Positions 18,401-31,774 of a DNA stretch of 64,000 nt are shown here, piece by piece. Each line of letters starts with the position of its first letter. The first letter of the stretch is position 1. Under the pieces are notes generated by a model. The model was not told where the DNA came from. It was given only the letters and a program-made list of their open reading frames with translations, and did no database searches. Source of the stretch: Dirofilaria immitis (taxonomy: Eukaryota; Nematoda; Chromadorea; Rhabditida; Onchocercidae); assembly GCA_024305405.1 (NCBI GenBank), contig JAKNDB010000098.1, forward strand, positions 2,374,501-2,438,500, read 5' to 3'. The position numbers and the translations under genes were made by a program.

Positions 18401-21400
18401 AGTAAATTACCTGAAATTGGGCGAGTATTACCATTATTAATGCGTGGTATCGGTGTGCATCATTCAGGTTTATTGCCAATTGTTAAGGAAGTAATTGAAA
18501 TTTTGTTCGGAGAAGGTTTAATCAAGGTAATAGTTTGTCAATTTAAAATTCATTCTCTGTTAAGTTTTTTAAAACCTGTGGCATAAATAAACTAGAACTA
18601 ACTGTATAAGAATGTCTTTTGCAGACTCTGTTTGCCACTGAAACTTTTTCCATGGGTCTAAATATGCCTGCTCGAACGGTTTTGTTCACTTCAGCAAGAA
18701 AATTTGATGGGAAAGATTACCGGTTTGTTTTAGGAATTATTTTTATTTACTTGCATGTTTGATATATTTTAATTTCACAGCGTTTATCATTGGAATTAAC
18801 AACGTGATACTTATCATATCTAGGCGCATGTTTGATCGTGTTAAATGTTTATTTTTTCATGAAAGGTGGATTTATTTATGGATATATATCGTTCGTTCAC
18901 TAGTTCATCTAGATTTAGTCGGGTAGGTGCAGTAGAATTTCTTTTTCTTAGTATTCAAATTTATTGCAATTTGGTATCTTCAGATGGATTACATCAGGTG
19001 AATATATTCAAATGAGTGGACGTGCTGGACGTCGAGGTAAAGACGACCGCGGCCTTGTGATACTAATGGTTGACCAGCAGATGGGACAAGATGTGGCTAA
19101 ACAGATTATTAAAGGTTATTTTTTTCATAAAGAATTCAATTTCCATATTTGTTTTGCAATTTATGGGAAAGTTTCATTTGTTTTATTCATCTTTTATTTT
19201 AGGTGCACCAGACCCGCTTAACTCGCAGTTCCGTTTGACCTATAATATGGTTCTGAATTTGCTTCGCGTTGAAGGAATTAATCCTGAATTTATGTTGGAA
19301 AATTCATTTTATCAATTTCAGAATTATGATGCCTTACCGCAGCTCTACGAAAGTTTGTTGTATTGTTGTTAATAGTGTGTGTCTTAGAGGAATTTTCTTA
19401 ATTTTTATTTACTGAAAACATTATTGATTTATAGATGTGGAAAAAAGAAGAAAGAACTTGCTGCTTGTAAAATTAACAGAGAGACAGAAATATCAGGTTA
19501 TTATCAAATGGAAAAACAAATTGGTGTATTGAAAGAAGCTGTAAGAGAGATTGTTATGAAGCCTCAAACATCTTGTACCCTTTCTACAAGCTGGACGTTT
19601 GCTTCATGTTTGTTTCTTTTCCTTAAATCTTCGTGTTTTTTTTTTCTATTTGAGCTTGGATTTTCTTCTAGATATTAGTATAACTTTTACTTCCAATTTT
19701 CATTCAAAGTCACGAAATGTTTTCCAGATTTTGATGTGGATTTTTAGATTGTTTCGAGTGATAAGGATTTCGAATGGGCGGCTTTGTTAGATTTCCATAA
19801 AAACCAAATCCGGTCGATCCACTTGGCTTCGATTTGTTGTACGTATTAGATGTATTAATGTTGTTGTCTGCAGAAAGTGCGAAAAATTTGTCAGATATTA
19901 CGCAGTTACGACCACCTGATGCAAATGATAAGGGAGTTGTAGAGGTTATTTTTTCGTTTATTATTATTTATCTTTATCGAAGATATCGGATTAAACAAAA
20001 ATGTCTTCTAATTTTTGAATAATATTGAGAATATATTGAAATTCTATTTAGGTTGTTTCTGTTGCGATCAGCTGTGTGTCTGAAATAAGTGCAGTACGTG
20101 TAAAGTTGCCGCAGAATTTGAAAGCATACGAGGGAAAGCAAAGCGCTGGTCGTGTTATAAAAGTAACTATTTTAACCTAGTTCTAAATTCATTTGATTTT
20201 CATTCGATGTATTCAATGTCTACTATGCATTATGAATTTTAGGAAGTTTTGAAAAGATTTAACGGAATTATGCCTTTGCTTGATCCGCTGAACGACATGA
20301 AAATAAATGATGCAGTTCTACAGGAAAATATTATTAAATTGCAAGCATTGGAAAAACGAAAGGATAACCATCCTTTGAGGTGCTTTTGCTCTTATTTTAA
20401 TGTTGGAGCAGTAGCAATATTTGGATTTTTTAACTAACGGAAGTAGTTCAGGGAGAACAGTAAATTTAACGAAATCTATAAGCAATACGAAAAGAAACTA
20501 GAGTTGGAAGCGGAATTGAAAGTGGCAAAAACTGAACTAAAGAAAGCGCAAAGTCTGTTGCAGTTGGATGAGCTAAAATGTCGTAAGCGTGTGCTTCGAA
20601 GGTTGCAGTATTGCGACGAAAATGATGTTATTACACAAAAGGTTAAAGGATGTGATTAGTATAGAAATATATAATTAAACTTCTAGGAAAATGACAAAAA
20701 AATTATTGGTATATTACTGGTATCTTATTATGCTCATATATATCTTAATTGTGCCAACATTCTTTCATAGCGAGTGAGTTGGATAAGCATCAGTGCATGA
20801 ATTTTTTTTATTTTATGCTTATTATTGTTTTCAGTAAAATATTTTAAAAGAGTTATTCGCATACATTTCAGGGACGTGTCTCGTGTGAAGTGAGTGCTGC
20901 AGATGAGTTAATGCTAACGGAAATGATGTTTGGTGGCATATTCAGCGAGCTTGCTACTCCGCAATTAGCTGCTTTGCTATCATGTTTTGTATTTGAAGAA
21001 AAAGCAGGCGGAACAAAATTGGCAGATGATCTCAGTGGATGTTTGAGAACAATGCAAGTGAGGAGTTTTAATATTTTATATTAAGATCAGTGCATACTTT
21101 AATTTAGTTAGATTGCTTGTTGTTATTCATTTTCAGTTTTCCACTAACAGTAAGTAAAGCTTGTATCGATTTATTCTTTTATATTGGGTAGAAAGTATCA
21201 TATTCTTTTTTTGGTATGTGATTCTCTATCTCTATCACCTAAAATATTTTTATTGGATAGAAAGTATCATGTTTTCTTAGTTTCGAAAGGGATTTTTCTT
21301 TTATCTTTGATATGTGATTCTCTGTCACCAATAATATAAGGTTTTGAATGGTTCATCTTCTAATTAGTTTCTGTATCTTTTGCCAATAAAGCTGTTTTTG

Positions 21401-22027
21401 TCTTTTGTTTGTCTTACTAAAGTATTTCTTGGATCATTCCAGGAATACGCAAGACGCATTGCAAAAGTAACAAAGGAATCGAAACTTGAGATTGATGAAG
21501 ACAAGTATGTCGAATCGTTTAAACCGCATTTGATGGATGTAGTTCATGCATGGTGTACTGGCTCATCTTTTGCTGAAATTTTGAAGAAAACGGATGTTTT
21601 TGAAGGTATCAGTGACTTGTCTTTTTCTATCGATATATATTTGAGCTATGTAGGAATATGTATGTGTCTTGTATATAAATTATACTTATGTATGTGTATT
21701 TGTATGTTTGCATATATTTTTGTCCATGTGTAGCATATGTTTTATGTGTTTTATTGGTCATCTTGTGTCCAAGTGTTGAAATTGGTCACCATTGAATCAG
21801 TTGGAACTGTTTTTTTTTGCTTCTTTGTTATTTCCATTCTTTGCTGTTTTTATATTCGTCAAATTACAGGATCAATAATTCGTTGTATGAGGCGTTTGGA
21901 AGAGTTGCTGCGCGAAATGGTAGGTGCTTCAAAAGCAATCGGAAATGGAGATCTGGAAGCACGTTTTGAAGAAGCACGAATACTTTTAAAACGTGACATC
22001 GTTTTTACGGCGTCGTTATATCTATAG
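15408..22027 (+). CDS. mtr-4: Exosome-associated RNA helicase MTR4 (Ski2-like)
   Basis: Nuclear 3'-5' RNA helicase that feeds RNA to the exosome, core subunit of TRAMP-like complexes. Exons include 15408-15518 (acidic start [13 protein letters not shown]), 15808-15945, 16209-16384, then many short ones to the stop at 22025-22027. Visible motifs in order: Walker [44 protein letters not shown], the DEVH-type box [74 protein letters not shown], motif [32 protein letters not shown], the stalk/KOW arch, [13 protein letters not shown], and the C-terminal DSHCT domain ending [12 protein letters not shown]. The [12 protein letters not shown] and GRKGGT-type region separates MTR4 from SKI2. Single-base shifts are needed near 19575 (before [11 protein letters not shown]) and 19805 (before [13 protein letters not shown]); both regions are otherwise conserved, so sequence error is likelier than decay. 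Confidence 0.93.
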
Positions 22028-22325
22028 ACTATCCTTTCCATAAAAATGATTATATGTAGTTTCTCGTTCTATATCAGCATATTTCTGTTTTGTAAAATAT
22101 TTTTTTATTTTACTTTAATATGGTTGAAGGATGTTTAGATGTAATGCTCAGGATCACAGTTTATGAAAGCGATAATTAAGTATTATGCAATTTTATTCGA
22201 AAAAAATAAGTAACTTATATTTTTGCAAAGTATAATGAATTAAAAAGAGATTCTGAAAAAGTTCTAAATCAGTTCTTGTAATGATTTATCTGATCTCATT
22301 GTTATATCTCTGTGTATTCTTATTA

Positions 22326-22331
22326 AATAAA
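22326..22331 (+). terminator. Candidate poly(A) signal of mtr-4
   Basis: AATAAA about 300 bases after the mtr-4 stop codon, the first canonical hexamer seen downstream. In such AT-rich DNA it could be chance. Confidence 0.35.
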
Positions 22332-25300
22332 TGTTTGAAAGTTGAAGAAAAGTATTTTGCGATTGTTCAAATCAGAATCGTGCCTATAATACTAAGATTA
22401 TGATCATTTATCGTTTCATCGTCCCATATATTCTCTTCTGCTATAGTTTTTACTCAATTGAGTGCCTTTCCTACTATTTAGGAGATAGTATTTGAGAGTA
22501 TTCGGTGTATTATTTTTCGCATTATTTAATTTATTAGATCTTCAAAAGATGAGAAAGTATTTCTTTCGTTGCTTCTTCTGTAGCTTTTGTTAAAATAAAC
22601 TGTATGTCTGATAAAAACATCTTATACGATACATAGTAAAACTCAATTAGGACAAATCCAATCGTTCTTGCCGTAATCGACTTTTGTAATATTCTCTAAA
22701 TCACATTAACGCTGTGTTGTATTGTTTGATAAGCCGATTACCGAACAAATGTTTTCCATCCGATTCCTCATAGTCTAAAAACAAGGCAAATTTTTGTTAC
22801 ACTTTCGACTCTATCAACAGTAATACATCCCTATGTGATTGTTTTAAACCTCTGAGTCGTTACCGAATAAATTTATATCTAAAATCATAAATTCAAATTA
22901 ATTACGTCTAGTTTATTCACATCTGTTCTTGTACAAATGAATCTCTATTTCGACCGAATATTTATTGCATCAAAACATTAATTACCAGAATTTTTCTTGA
23001 AAAACGTTGTAAAAATGTTCTAGAATTTCTTTTTTGTAGAGAATGTTGAAATAATTGGCAAATGAGTTGTTAAGTGATTGGAACATAATTGCTAATTTGT
23101 TAAGTAGTTACCATTTATTTCATTTTCAACCGTTAAATTATTGCAGAATTTTGCAAAACGTAGATGCAGAACGAATTCGAATTAGCCAGTTGATATATGG
23201 TAATAATAGGTTTTGCAGCAAATTCACATTTGCAAGACTCTGACTAAATGAATGGTCAAATAAATTTCTCATTGTAAATAAATATCAACAATATTATGAA
23301 TCATTTAACCGATTTTACATTTCTTAGGTTTTGTTTTTATCTGAGCTTATATATTTGGGAAATACCTTTGTTAACAATCGTTTATAATATTTGTCTAAAA
23401 TTCACATCTTTGTCTAAATTGTTATCCTAATCTTCCCATTGGATTTTGTCTAGGTTGTAATTGAGTTTTAACAGCCCGCTCCTAATGTGAAAACCATTTC
23501 CACTTCCTAATCCATGTAAACCCTATACAATTGTATAACGAAACAGATATCTTTACGAAAAAGTTCTTACAATCGGTTGGACTTAACATAGTTCCAACCG
23601 CCCAATTCAATTCAACTTAATACAACTCAACACAGCACAACTCAACTCAATTCACTTCAGCGAACCACACAATAAGCTAATCAACTAACACGACAAATCA
23701 ACCTCTTGAAAACACTGATGGTATTTAACAAATAATCGCCATCACACTTCGCGACTGAATAATTCGCAACAGTTTTGTTCTTCATTCATTTGTAAGAATT
23801 AAAAGAAAATCATAATTTAAGTTTGTTTGAGTTATCGTTTTTACCTTATTTTCAAAATAAGAGCGAAAATTTCTCCGCCAGTAAGAGTACATATAAATTT
23901 TATCAATTTGTATATTCTACTTCCTTTAACGATTGAATATGGAATAAATGGTAACTTTTTTCTTATTTTTTATATGATTTCTTGAGCAATTTTTGCTAAA
24001 TTATATTTGATACATAGAAAACTTTAAAGATTATAAAAAAAGTCAAAAAAATTCAGGCAAATCGCTTTTTTATATCCATCTTCATTGAAATAAGTATTGA
24101 CGATGTATATTCAGATAAGGCGTGTAGTAATTTTATCACGTTTCTTTTATGGGACTGTATAAGGCTATCTTGAACAAATGAAGAATATAATTTATTTTAA
24201 TTCATTAAAAAGAAAGTGATTTTCAAATGATACGCAAAAAAAATGATTCATGATGAAATCGTAGATAATAATGGCAAAAATATAATAATCTAAACGTTAT
24301 TGTAACTTTATTGATTTGATCAATATTCATGAAAGTTTTCAAAACAAGAAAACTTAATACTTATTATTAGGAAAACACCAATAATAAATACGTTTGTCAT
24401 TTTGCTACTTTGACATGCATTTTAACATATTTCACAGAATTTAAACAATGCATTGCATATTTTAATATTTGTTTCTTCGATGGATGATAATTAATTGATC
24501 AATGATAGCCAGCGAAGTTTTTGAATTTACATTTATATCAAAATATATCAAAACGATAACGAAATGGTGACGAGCATTTAAACAATTTATTTATTGTGTG
24601 ATCGCTTATATTCATCATTGTTTTATACTGTCAAATCATGATTTAATCAATTTTTTTCCTCAAGTAAATATAATTTGTCGTACAAAGCGAATTATTTATG
24701 GGAGCAGAACATAAAAGGATATTACTTAATTTTGTGCCTTTTCCTTTGTAAGCAATTTTTCATACATTTCTTTTCTAAACAAAATTTTACATTTATCTAT
24801 TCAAGTTTACATTCTTTGCATGGTCTAACTTCTAAACTTCAACATTGTAGGCAGAAATTTGAATATATGCACTATTACTACTATTATTACTAATAAGCCT
24901 ATTATTTAATGAATAATATGAGGATTGCCTATTGCAGATTATTTTAATTCCTTTAGCAGAAGTGGAAGGCTGATAAGTGTTCATAAATAGATATGTATTG
25001 AGTGAATTCCCGAGATCATAATCAAAATCTGATATTAATATGGAAAAATATTATTTTGAATTCGTTGCCGTCGATATATCCTTATGTGAGATGCGCAATT
25101 TTGCTAATGTTTCGTTATCAGAATTAAATACAGAACTTTTGTAATTAATAAAGAAAGCAATTTATGCTTAATTATTAGAAATCAAGTAATTATGGTATGA
25201 TAAATACTCCTGGAAATGAATGCATATAAAACAATCAAAGAAAAATAGTGGCAGAAATTAAATAATTTATCGATTACTGTAGTCTTATTGATATTCGTCA

Positions 25301-26130
25301 AATCGCACTTTTCAGAATGTTAGACAAAATTTTTGGTAGTGAAAAAACGTAATATTTATTAGAAGAAGTACTAATGATAAATATGTTTTTATATTCCGAC
25401 TTTATTTTGATGTATTTTATACAATTTAAATAGTATAATAATGCGATGTTGATAATGAATTGATGAATAGCAATTAATAAGGTCTTTGAATTTGTGCTAA
25501 AATGATATGACTAAAAACGTATATGCACAATGTATACCATTGAATTTTTATTAAATTAATTACATCGCAAACAAGAAAAAAGAACTGCAATAACTCATAA
25601 TGATCAAAATCTAGCTTCTAAATTAATTTAAGAGAATAGCATTCAAAAAAAAACCAGCGGCAATTTATTACCTGAGCAAAGAAGTCAATTCGTTGTGAAA
25701 TGCAAAATTAAACTTAACCCATCGCATTTTTTCTCACTTGATGAGTACGCACATTCAAATGAAAAGAATTACTGAAACAAAACAGTCCATCAAGTTTATC
25801 ATGTAATCGTATCGTAGAAACAACTTTATGAAACGATGTGGAAGATTGTTAGAAGGAAAAGAATAAAATTTTATTGGTTAATTTGGTAGTATCATTTAGA
25901 TAAATGATAAAATTAGCTCTGCTTTTAACGATAACAATGCTTTAATTTTTCCTCATATATAAAAATATTTTTTAACTGATTTTTCATAAACCAAATTATT
26001 TTTTAAATGATAAAAATTATGGTAAGAAAAAGTGTACTGTAGATTACAATAACGCGCTAAAATCAAAGTAATAAAATGAACATCGTACGAGATTTAGTTC
26101 AACTTGACTAAAAATTTTCTTTAATTTTCC
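22332..26130. other. Gene-poor AT-rich stretch
   Basis: No convincing coding region in 3.8 kb. At 23600-23665 there is a degenerate CAACTCAA-type simple repeat. Segments 24300-24560 and 25280-25520 resemble each other weakly in direct orientation (shared AATAAATA-GTTT and TTTGAATTT blocks), suggesting an old duplication. Confidence 0.4.
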
Positions 26131-26139
26131 CAACTATTC

Positions 26140-26500
26140 CTAGCAAACAATCAAATAATAAATAAAACATAAAATATACAGCAACGCTCATAGTCTTGAA
26201 TATGAAATTATTTTCTCTATAATATAGCCGTATTCAAATATTATTTGTTGGTATATTCTCGATGTGATGCAATTTTTCAACTGAATCTTTACATACGTTT
26301 TTATGCCTTAATAAATTATCATTTCTATTGAACAGCATATATCGCACTTAAATGGTTTCTCGCTAGTATGTTTTTCGATAATGTCTTTTCAGATTGAATC
26401 CATTGTTGCATATATCGCACTTGAACAGTTTTCGGTTTGCATGTGTCCCATTACGTTTATTTAAATCCAATTGATCATTTATTTCTGTCTGAATTGATGA
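26140..26500 (-). pseudogene. Decayed C2H2 zinc-finger unit
   Basis: Read on the minus strand, pieces of two fingers remain: LFKCDICNNGFN, LKRHYRKTY, then a stop codon, and in other frames EKPFKCDIC and NDNLLRHKN. The spacer TxEKPFKC is characteristic of C2H2 fingers. The unit, with its 3' flank down to 26140, matches the zinc-finger unit at 48320-48719 in the same orientation. Stops and shifts make it a relic. Confidence 0.7.
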
Positions 26501-26559
26501 ATCGTTTCTACCTGAGATCTAAAATTATATAAAATTATTCGTTTTTATAATTTCAGTGA

Positions 26560-26870
26560 TTTGATGATTATTTTCCTGAAATTTTTGAGGGTCTTAATCA
26601 ATGCAAACTAATTCGATTGGTATCTGCATATGCAGCATGAAATCTTTGAATAAAAATGCCTCCTAATCATTGCTATCTTTTCTGAAAAATTAAGATAAGA
26701 TTCCAAGTAAAATATGATGTGGATAGACAAAAATATCGACGAATTGACATCTTCGAATTTATTCAGGAAAAAACCAAACTATTTTCGATGCTGCAAATTA
26801 ACATTTAAATGCAACACACTGATTGCTAACGAGAAAAACCGATAAAATAATACTACAAAGCGGAAAATTT
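26560..26870 (+). repeat. Left arm of old diverged inverted repeat (partner 27530-27790)
   Basis: Shares, in inverted orientation and with many substitutions, blocks such as TTGAATAAAAATGC, AAAATATGATGTG, CAAAAATATC, ACGAATTGA, ATTTATTCAGGAAAAA and GCTAACGAGAAAA with 27530-27790. Roughly four bases in five agree by eye. Confidence 0.75.
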
Positions 26871-27089
26871 TACAAATATTAAATTTTCATAATCAGAACC
26901 AATGATTTATTCACTTACTTGTGGAATGTATGATAGCAATATAGCTACCAAAAAAATATGAAACAGCAGCATACTTATTCGCGAACAATTTCCACTGATA
27001 AACAGCAACGATTGAAGTACGAAATCTGACGTAGAATTCTGGAAAAATTTTGAAAAATATCTCAAAAAAGTTATATAAATTAAAGTGAA

Positions 27090-27240
27090 ACGAATTGCAA
27101 TAATTAATGAAGCTTGGCATATTCTCCATGCAATGCAATCTTTCAATTAAATCTTTGTGTATATTTTCATGCACTAGCAAATTATCATTTCGATTGAACT
27201 TCCTACCGTATACATTGCATTTGAATGTATAAATTTACAC
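27090..27240 (-). pseudogene. Zinc-finger unit relic
   Basis: Minus strand reads FKCNVYGRKFNRNDNLLVH then a tail LIERLHCMENMPS. The second finger cysteine is replaced by tyrosine, as also in the spacer unit (FNCKLYGKEF). The tail resembles sequence following the other units at 48.4 and 49.3 kb, so these are paralogous copies of one gene. Confidence 0.65.
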
Positions 27241-27529
27241 AAACTTATAATTTTCGATGAGATCATGAAAAATTTGTCATTATTCCACAAAATATTCACA
27301 GTATTCATATTATCAAGCTTTTTAAACTCATTTTTTTTCTATGAATTGCTTTTAATCGCCATATTTAGACAAGAAAAATGCTTGCATAATAAGGCAAAAT
27401 GATTAAAAGAGAGGAATTAAATAGCAATATTTTATTCTGTTGCCAGTTGAAATTTGAACTTACAGAGATAATATTGTTTTAACTATGAAAATTATAAATA
27501 TTTGTAAATATATTTGTAAATTATCTACT

Positions 27530-27790
27530 CTGTACCATTATATTTTATCAGGTTTTCTCGTTAACAAAGCGATTAAATGTCAATTTTGTAGCATTGAAAA
27601 TAATTTGGTTTTTCCTGAATAATTTTGAAGATATCAATTCGTTGATATTTTTGTTTATACACATCATATTTTATTTTGTATCTTATTATAATAATTCAGA
27701 AAGAATAGTAATGATTATGAAGCATTTTTATTCAAGGATTTCACGCTCCAAGTGCCGATATTAGTAGAATAAATTTAAGCAAAATTCTAC
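27530..27790 (-). repeat. Right arm of old diverged inverted repeat (partner 26560-26870)
   Basis: Inverted counterpart of 26560-26870; the centre of symmetry is near 27.18 kb, within the zinc-finger relic at 27.1-27.24 kb. Confidence 0.75.
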
Positions 27791-28019
27791 ATTTCCACTG
27801 CAAATTTTAGAAACGAAATCAAAATTGTGAATCTTTTGAGCTAACTTGCTTATCGAGAAATGAAATAAGTAATATTATGTAATTATCAGGAGCAGTTTTG
27901 GGTTATTCAAAATTCTTATCTCTTATTAATAGGTGAGATTGAAACAAGAAATTCGCAAAGGTTTCAAAAGTCAATTTATAAAATTTGATAAGAACGACGA
28001 ATGGTATCATTTTGGCAAA

Positions 28020-28300
28020 TAGATACTGCGGTAATTACGTATCACTAATAAAAAAACTCTGATTTCAATATTTTGAATAATGTTAATTAGCATAATAAAT
28101 TCATTGAATGAGACAGCGGTGATTTACATAGAGTAAATAGAAGAGATTATTGAAGTTTTGTTAATAGTTTCATTCTCCTACTGAATAAAAATTTTTTAAA
28201 TGAGAGATGAAATATCAAATTTATCATATCATTATTATGTAATTTTTTTGCTATTCACAATTCAAAAATTTAAAGAATTAAGAAAAATGAAATTATCAGT
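28020..28300 (+). repeat. Left arm of second diverged inverted repeat
   Basis: Blocks ATTTTGAATAAT, TTAATTAGCATAA, AATAGAAGAGATTA, AGTTTTGTT, TTTCATTCTCCTA and TTGAATAAAA-like sequence appear again inverted at 28560-28810. Centre near 28.4 kb. Confidence 0.72.
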
Positions 28301-28559
28301 AATTATTAGTTATTGAGAATTCAATATGATGAAATTCTTACCGCTATTTTGCATTACTATGAAAAACTCTTCAAAATGAATTGCATTAAAGTGTAGTGTA
28401 AGGCATGTAAAGCTTAACAGGTTTAAATTTTAATTTTCCTTTCAAAAAATTATTTTTCATTCAAAAAAAAGATTCAATGAAACATGCGTGGAACACTAAG
28501 GAAAATAAATGTCGTCCGTTTTTCTTTTATTTTTTTCATGTCAATCATTTTTTTTTTTA

Positions 28560-28810
28560 GCAAACCATTTTTCAGCAGCGTATGAGATAATAATAGTATG
28601 ATAAATATGACGTTTGGTCTTTCATTTAAAAAATTTTTTATTCAATAGGAGAATGAAATTGTCAACAAAACTACAGTAATCTCTTCTATTCGTCGGCTAC
28701 GACTCTTAGTGATTTTGTTATGCTAATTAATTGAATTATTCAAAATGTTGAAAGCAGAGTTGTTTTTTTTTTTTTTTATTAATGACACTATCGCAGTATA
28801 TAACGCTTCC
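28560..28810 (-). repeat. Right arm of second diverged inverted repeat
   Basis: Inverted counterpart of 28020-28300, with TAGGAGAATGAAA, AACAAAACT and TAATCTCTTCTATT as mirror blocks. Confidence 0.72.
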
Positions 28811-28829
28811 TTTTATAGCATTAAATAAT

Positions 28830-28930
28830 TTCACTTCAATACATCGCATTTGAATGGTTTCTCGTTTATATGTATTCGATGATGTATTTTTAGATTGCTG
28901 AGTTTACTCGAATATTTGTTTAATTTATCA
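28830..28930 (-). pseudogene. Single C2H2 finger relic
   Basis: Minus strand reads LSNLKIHHRIHINEKPFKCDV, one finger end and the linker into the next. No flanking open frame. Another relic of the local zinc-finger family. Confidence 0.7.
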
Positions 28931-29499
28931 AAGCTCTTATCATACATAACATTTCTATATTTTCAAGAAAAAACTTTTTAAATTTTTGAGAAATTAAAAT
29001 GTAAAAATAAAAATAAAAGTATAAAATTTATTCTAAAAAGAAAATACATCCAAGTAATAAAATTTTCTATACGAATAATAGGAAAATTTCTATGTATTTA
29101 TATCAATGCGCTTATCGGCATATTTCAAAACCAACTAGTTCTTTTCAAATAAAGCGTGAAATAAATCTAAAAATTATTTGCATCTTTTTGGTATTTTTGA
29201 AAAATTTGCATCACAGAAAAAATCAGTATATAAAATTATTAAAAAGAATAATTTATGGAATTTAACTTTCAAAATTTTCGTTTTTATATTAACAGTAAGA
29301 CTAATCAAGTAGAGAAAACACTTTCTAGATGTTATCGTTTTATGCCATGATCATATGAGCAAACAATTTTCATACAAATTTAAACTGCTGCTTAAAAAGT
29401 TTGAGAAGTTAACACATAGAATTAAATGAGACTCACAAATCATTTAAAAAAATTTTTAGTTATGATATGATATCAAGCATTGAGAAATCATTTCAGACC

Positions 29500-29800
29500 G
29501 ATTTTATTAATAAAGCTTTATTCAGCTAGTATACATTTAACTCAATATTATCAAGTATACAACTACATAAAATACAAAATACAAACGCTAACTAAAAGCT
29601 AATAACAACACGAAACATAATGTTTCAAAATGTAGAAATGCTATTGTTGAAAAATCAAAAATTTTTTTTTGTAACTGCATGAACAAATTTTGTTTACCTA
29701 CGCAAACATTGAACTCAGGATTGCCGAAAATTCATTCTTTTATATAATGTCTATAATTATTATAAAATCTCATTAATAATGTTTCATAAGTTCCAAAGGA
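29500..29800 (+). repeat. Arm of third inverted repeat (partner 33640-33950)
   Basis: Shares inverted blocks with 33640-33950: ATTAATAAAGC, TACATTTAACTC, ACATAATGTTTCAAA, GATTGCCGA-like, TATAATTATTATAAAA and CTCAT. The arms flank the chemoreceptor-like gene region. Confidence 0.7.
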
Positions 29801-29824
29801 ACCCAAATATCAATAATTTCATAG

Positions 29825-29950
29825 TGTCAGCTTATTTCGAAAGTCATATGAAGTGAGTGACAGCTTATTCCGAAAGTCATATGAAGTGAGTGACAGCTTA
29901 TTCCGAAAGTCATATGGAGTGTCAGCTTATTTCGAAAGTCATATGAAGCT
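29825..29950 (+). repeat. Tandem repeat, four copies of a unit of about 35 bp
   Basis: Copies of CAGCTTATTCCGAAAGTCATATGAAGTGAGTGA with one shortened linker; variants have TTTCG for TTCCG. Few differences, so a fairly recent array. Confidence 0.85.
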
Positions 29951-30040
29951 AAATTTAATGAATATTTGGATCAACATTTGAGATCTTGTTGAAAACCGTA
30001 AAGTATAGAAATGTCATCTAATTTTCAGAAAAATTCTTCT

Positions 30041-30729
30041 TCAAACAAGGTTCCAGGCTTTTCGGATATTGATTAATGCCACAATAGCAGTTCTTCTGGT
30101 TGCAATAATCAAACGAAAACGTAGAAATAGATACTTCATGGAGCCACGAGCTTGTTTGTTGTAAATGAAATAAATTGTCGGTAGTGCGAAATGATTGAAA
30201 ATGACGTAGCAATTTATGAAAATACCTAATGGTATTATGGCTTTATTGCCAAAAATTTTTAGCACAAGCGATGACAAAAAGTTGAAAATAAGAATTACGC
30301 TTTCTAATGCATCACAAATTAGAGCTGCCTGAATTAATATATCTCGTTCATAAGTTTCAGTGTACACTGTATTTGACGCATATGTTCCATATATCATTGA
30401 CGATTCTAAAAAATTTGTCATACTCTTACATTTTCCTTTGAAATTTCTAAAATTTGTACTCTTAATAGAAATAAAATAATTAAGATTTAAAAAAATTCAA
30501 CGAATTTGAAGCAAAAATATTGAGAAGAGACATCAATTGATATAAAAATAATTATTATGTAATTTTTTTTTTTTTTTTTCAGTATTACAGAAGGAAAAAA
30601 ATTTAGTGGAATTACCTTGCCTCTCTGATTGATAAATGACGGGGAACATCGTTTACGTTTGATACTGTAGAATATCGCAATATACATAACAAACATAGCA
30701 ATGGGTAGAAATGTCCATAAGAAATACAT
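30041..30729 (-). CDS. Seven-transmembrane (chemoreceptor-like) protein, C-terminal half, possibly broken
   Basis: Two minus-strand exons. The upstream one (about 30616-30729) encodes a hydrophobic segment FLWTFLPIAMFVMYIAIFYS followed by IKRKR, like TM5 and the third cytoplasmic loop. It ends at a GTAATT donor. The downstream one (up to about 30463, stop at 30041) encodes a long helix ILIQAALICDALESVILIFN (TM6-like) and FINCYVIFNHFALPTIYFIY with NKQAR, which fits TM7 with an NPxIY-like motif (ALPTIYF) and the start of the C-tail. This is the layout of nematode rhodopsin-like chemoreceptors; I cannot assign a subfamily. A stop lies just upstream of the first methionine without a clear acceptor, so the 5' half may be lost or mis-sequenced. 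Confidence 0.6.
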
Positions 30730-31774
30730 TGGATATTATCTAATGGATATTGAACATAGTAAGAATATTGCTGCTAGAGAATTGTTTTGAGATATCTTCA
30801 AAAATCGCTGATGCTTTGAAGCAATGCAATGAGAAGTCTAAACTAAATTTTATAATTTGTGGATTTGAAATTTGGATGATAATAATATTCATCAAAATTA
30901 TACTCAAATGTTACTTTAAAAAATATTTCCGCTTTCGCTTGATTGCTTTGTGCAATTTCTTTTCCAGTGCATGTTTGCAATATGATATCAATAATAAAAA
31001 TCTGCGGTTGTGATAGCTGAAACTTTTATCATACTGTATAAGTTATTAATACCTTTGAAGTGATGTTTGAAATAAAAATATTATAAACACTCAAGCAAAA
31101 GCCAAACGAATTTTAAAAAATCAATGGGTTTCTAGAATTAGCAGAATAATAGCAAAGCATCATATATATATATGAATATATGTATAGCAAAACATCATTC
31201 TGAAATTTTTATTTAATCAAGCTATGCTAAATGATAAAATTATCACTTTCAAATACACAAATCAATCACTGTTTGGAAAATGCAACTGATCATATCGAAA
31301 ACTGACAGCCATACGAAACCAAGTAGGAAATACAGTCTTATTGATTCAAAAAAAAATATTGTATTTTGGCAAAATTAACGTTCCGAAGCGATTTAGCGTC
31401 AACAAAAATGTAAAATTCAACACAGCAAATATTGAAAAAGATTTTACAAATGAGAATATGTGCGTGACCCATATCGTTTGATGCGCTGAAATGCATAGAG
31501 ATTAATTAATTCGGAAAATTTCTGAATATCCTAATAAAAGAATCTGATGTCAGAGAATTCGATGAAAATCTCTGCAGCAAAAAAATATCTCCAATTAATT
31601 GGAGTTTTTATAGAATTTAATTTTCAGATTTTTGATTCCTTAAATTTTTTGATATTAATAAAAATAATGAAATTAAAATTATTTCAAAAAGATTATTAAT
31701 GTACTAAGGAAAATTTAGTAGAGAAATCTGGCAAGCATTGCTTTTGATTAGAAACCGGAATATTTGTACAATTT

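Noticed and set aside
15300..22030. SKI2 (cytoplasmic exosome helicase) instead of MTR4
   Set aside because: Segments [27 protein letters not shown] and GKKGGTT and the C-terminal [12 protein letters not shown] are MTR4-type.
26907..27180. Two overlapping minus-strand frames of 79 and 89 codons
   Set aside because: They partly read through a zinc-finger relic and continue into unrelated sequence; no coherent domain.
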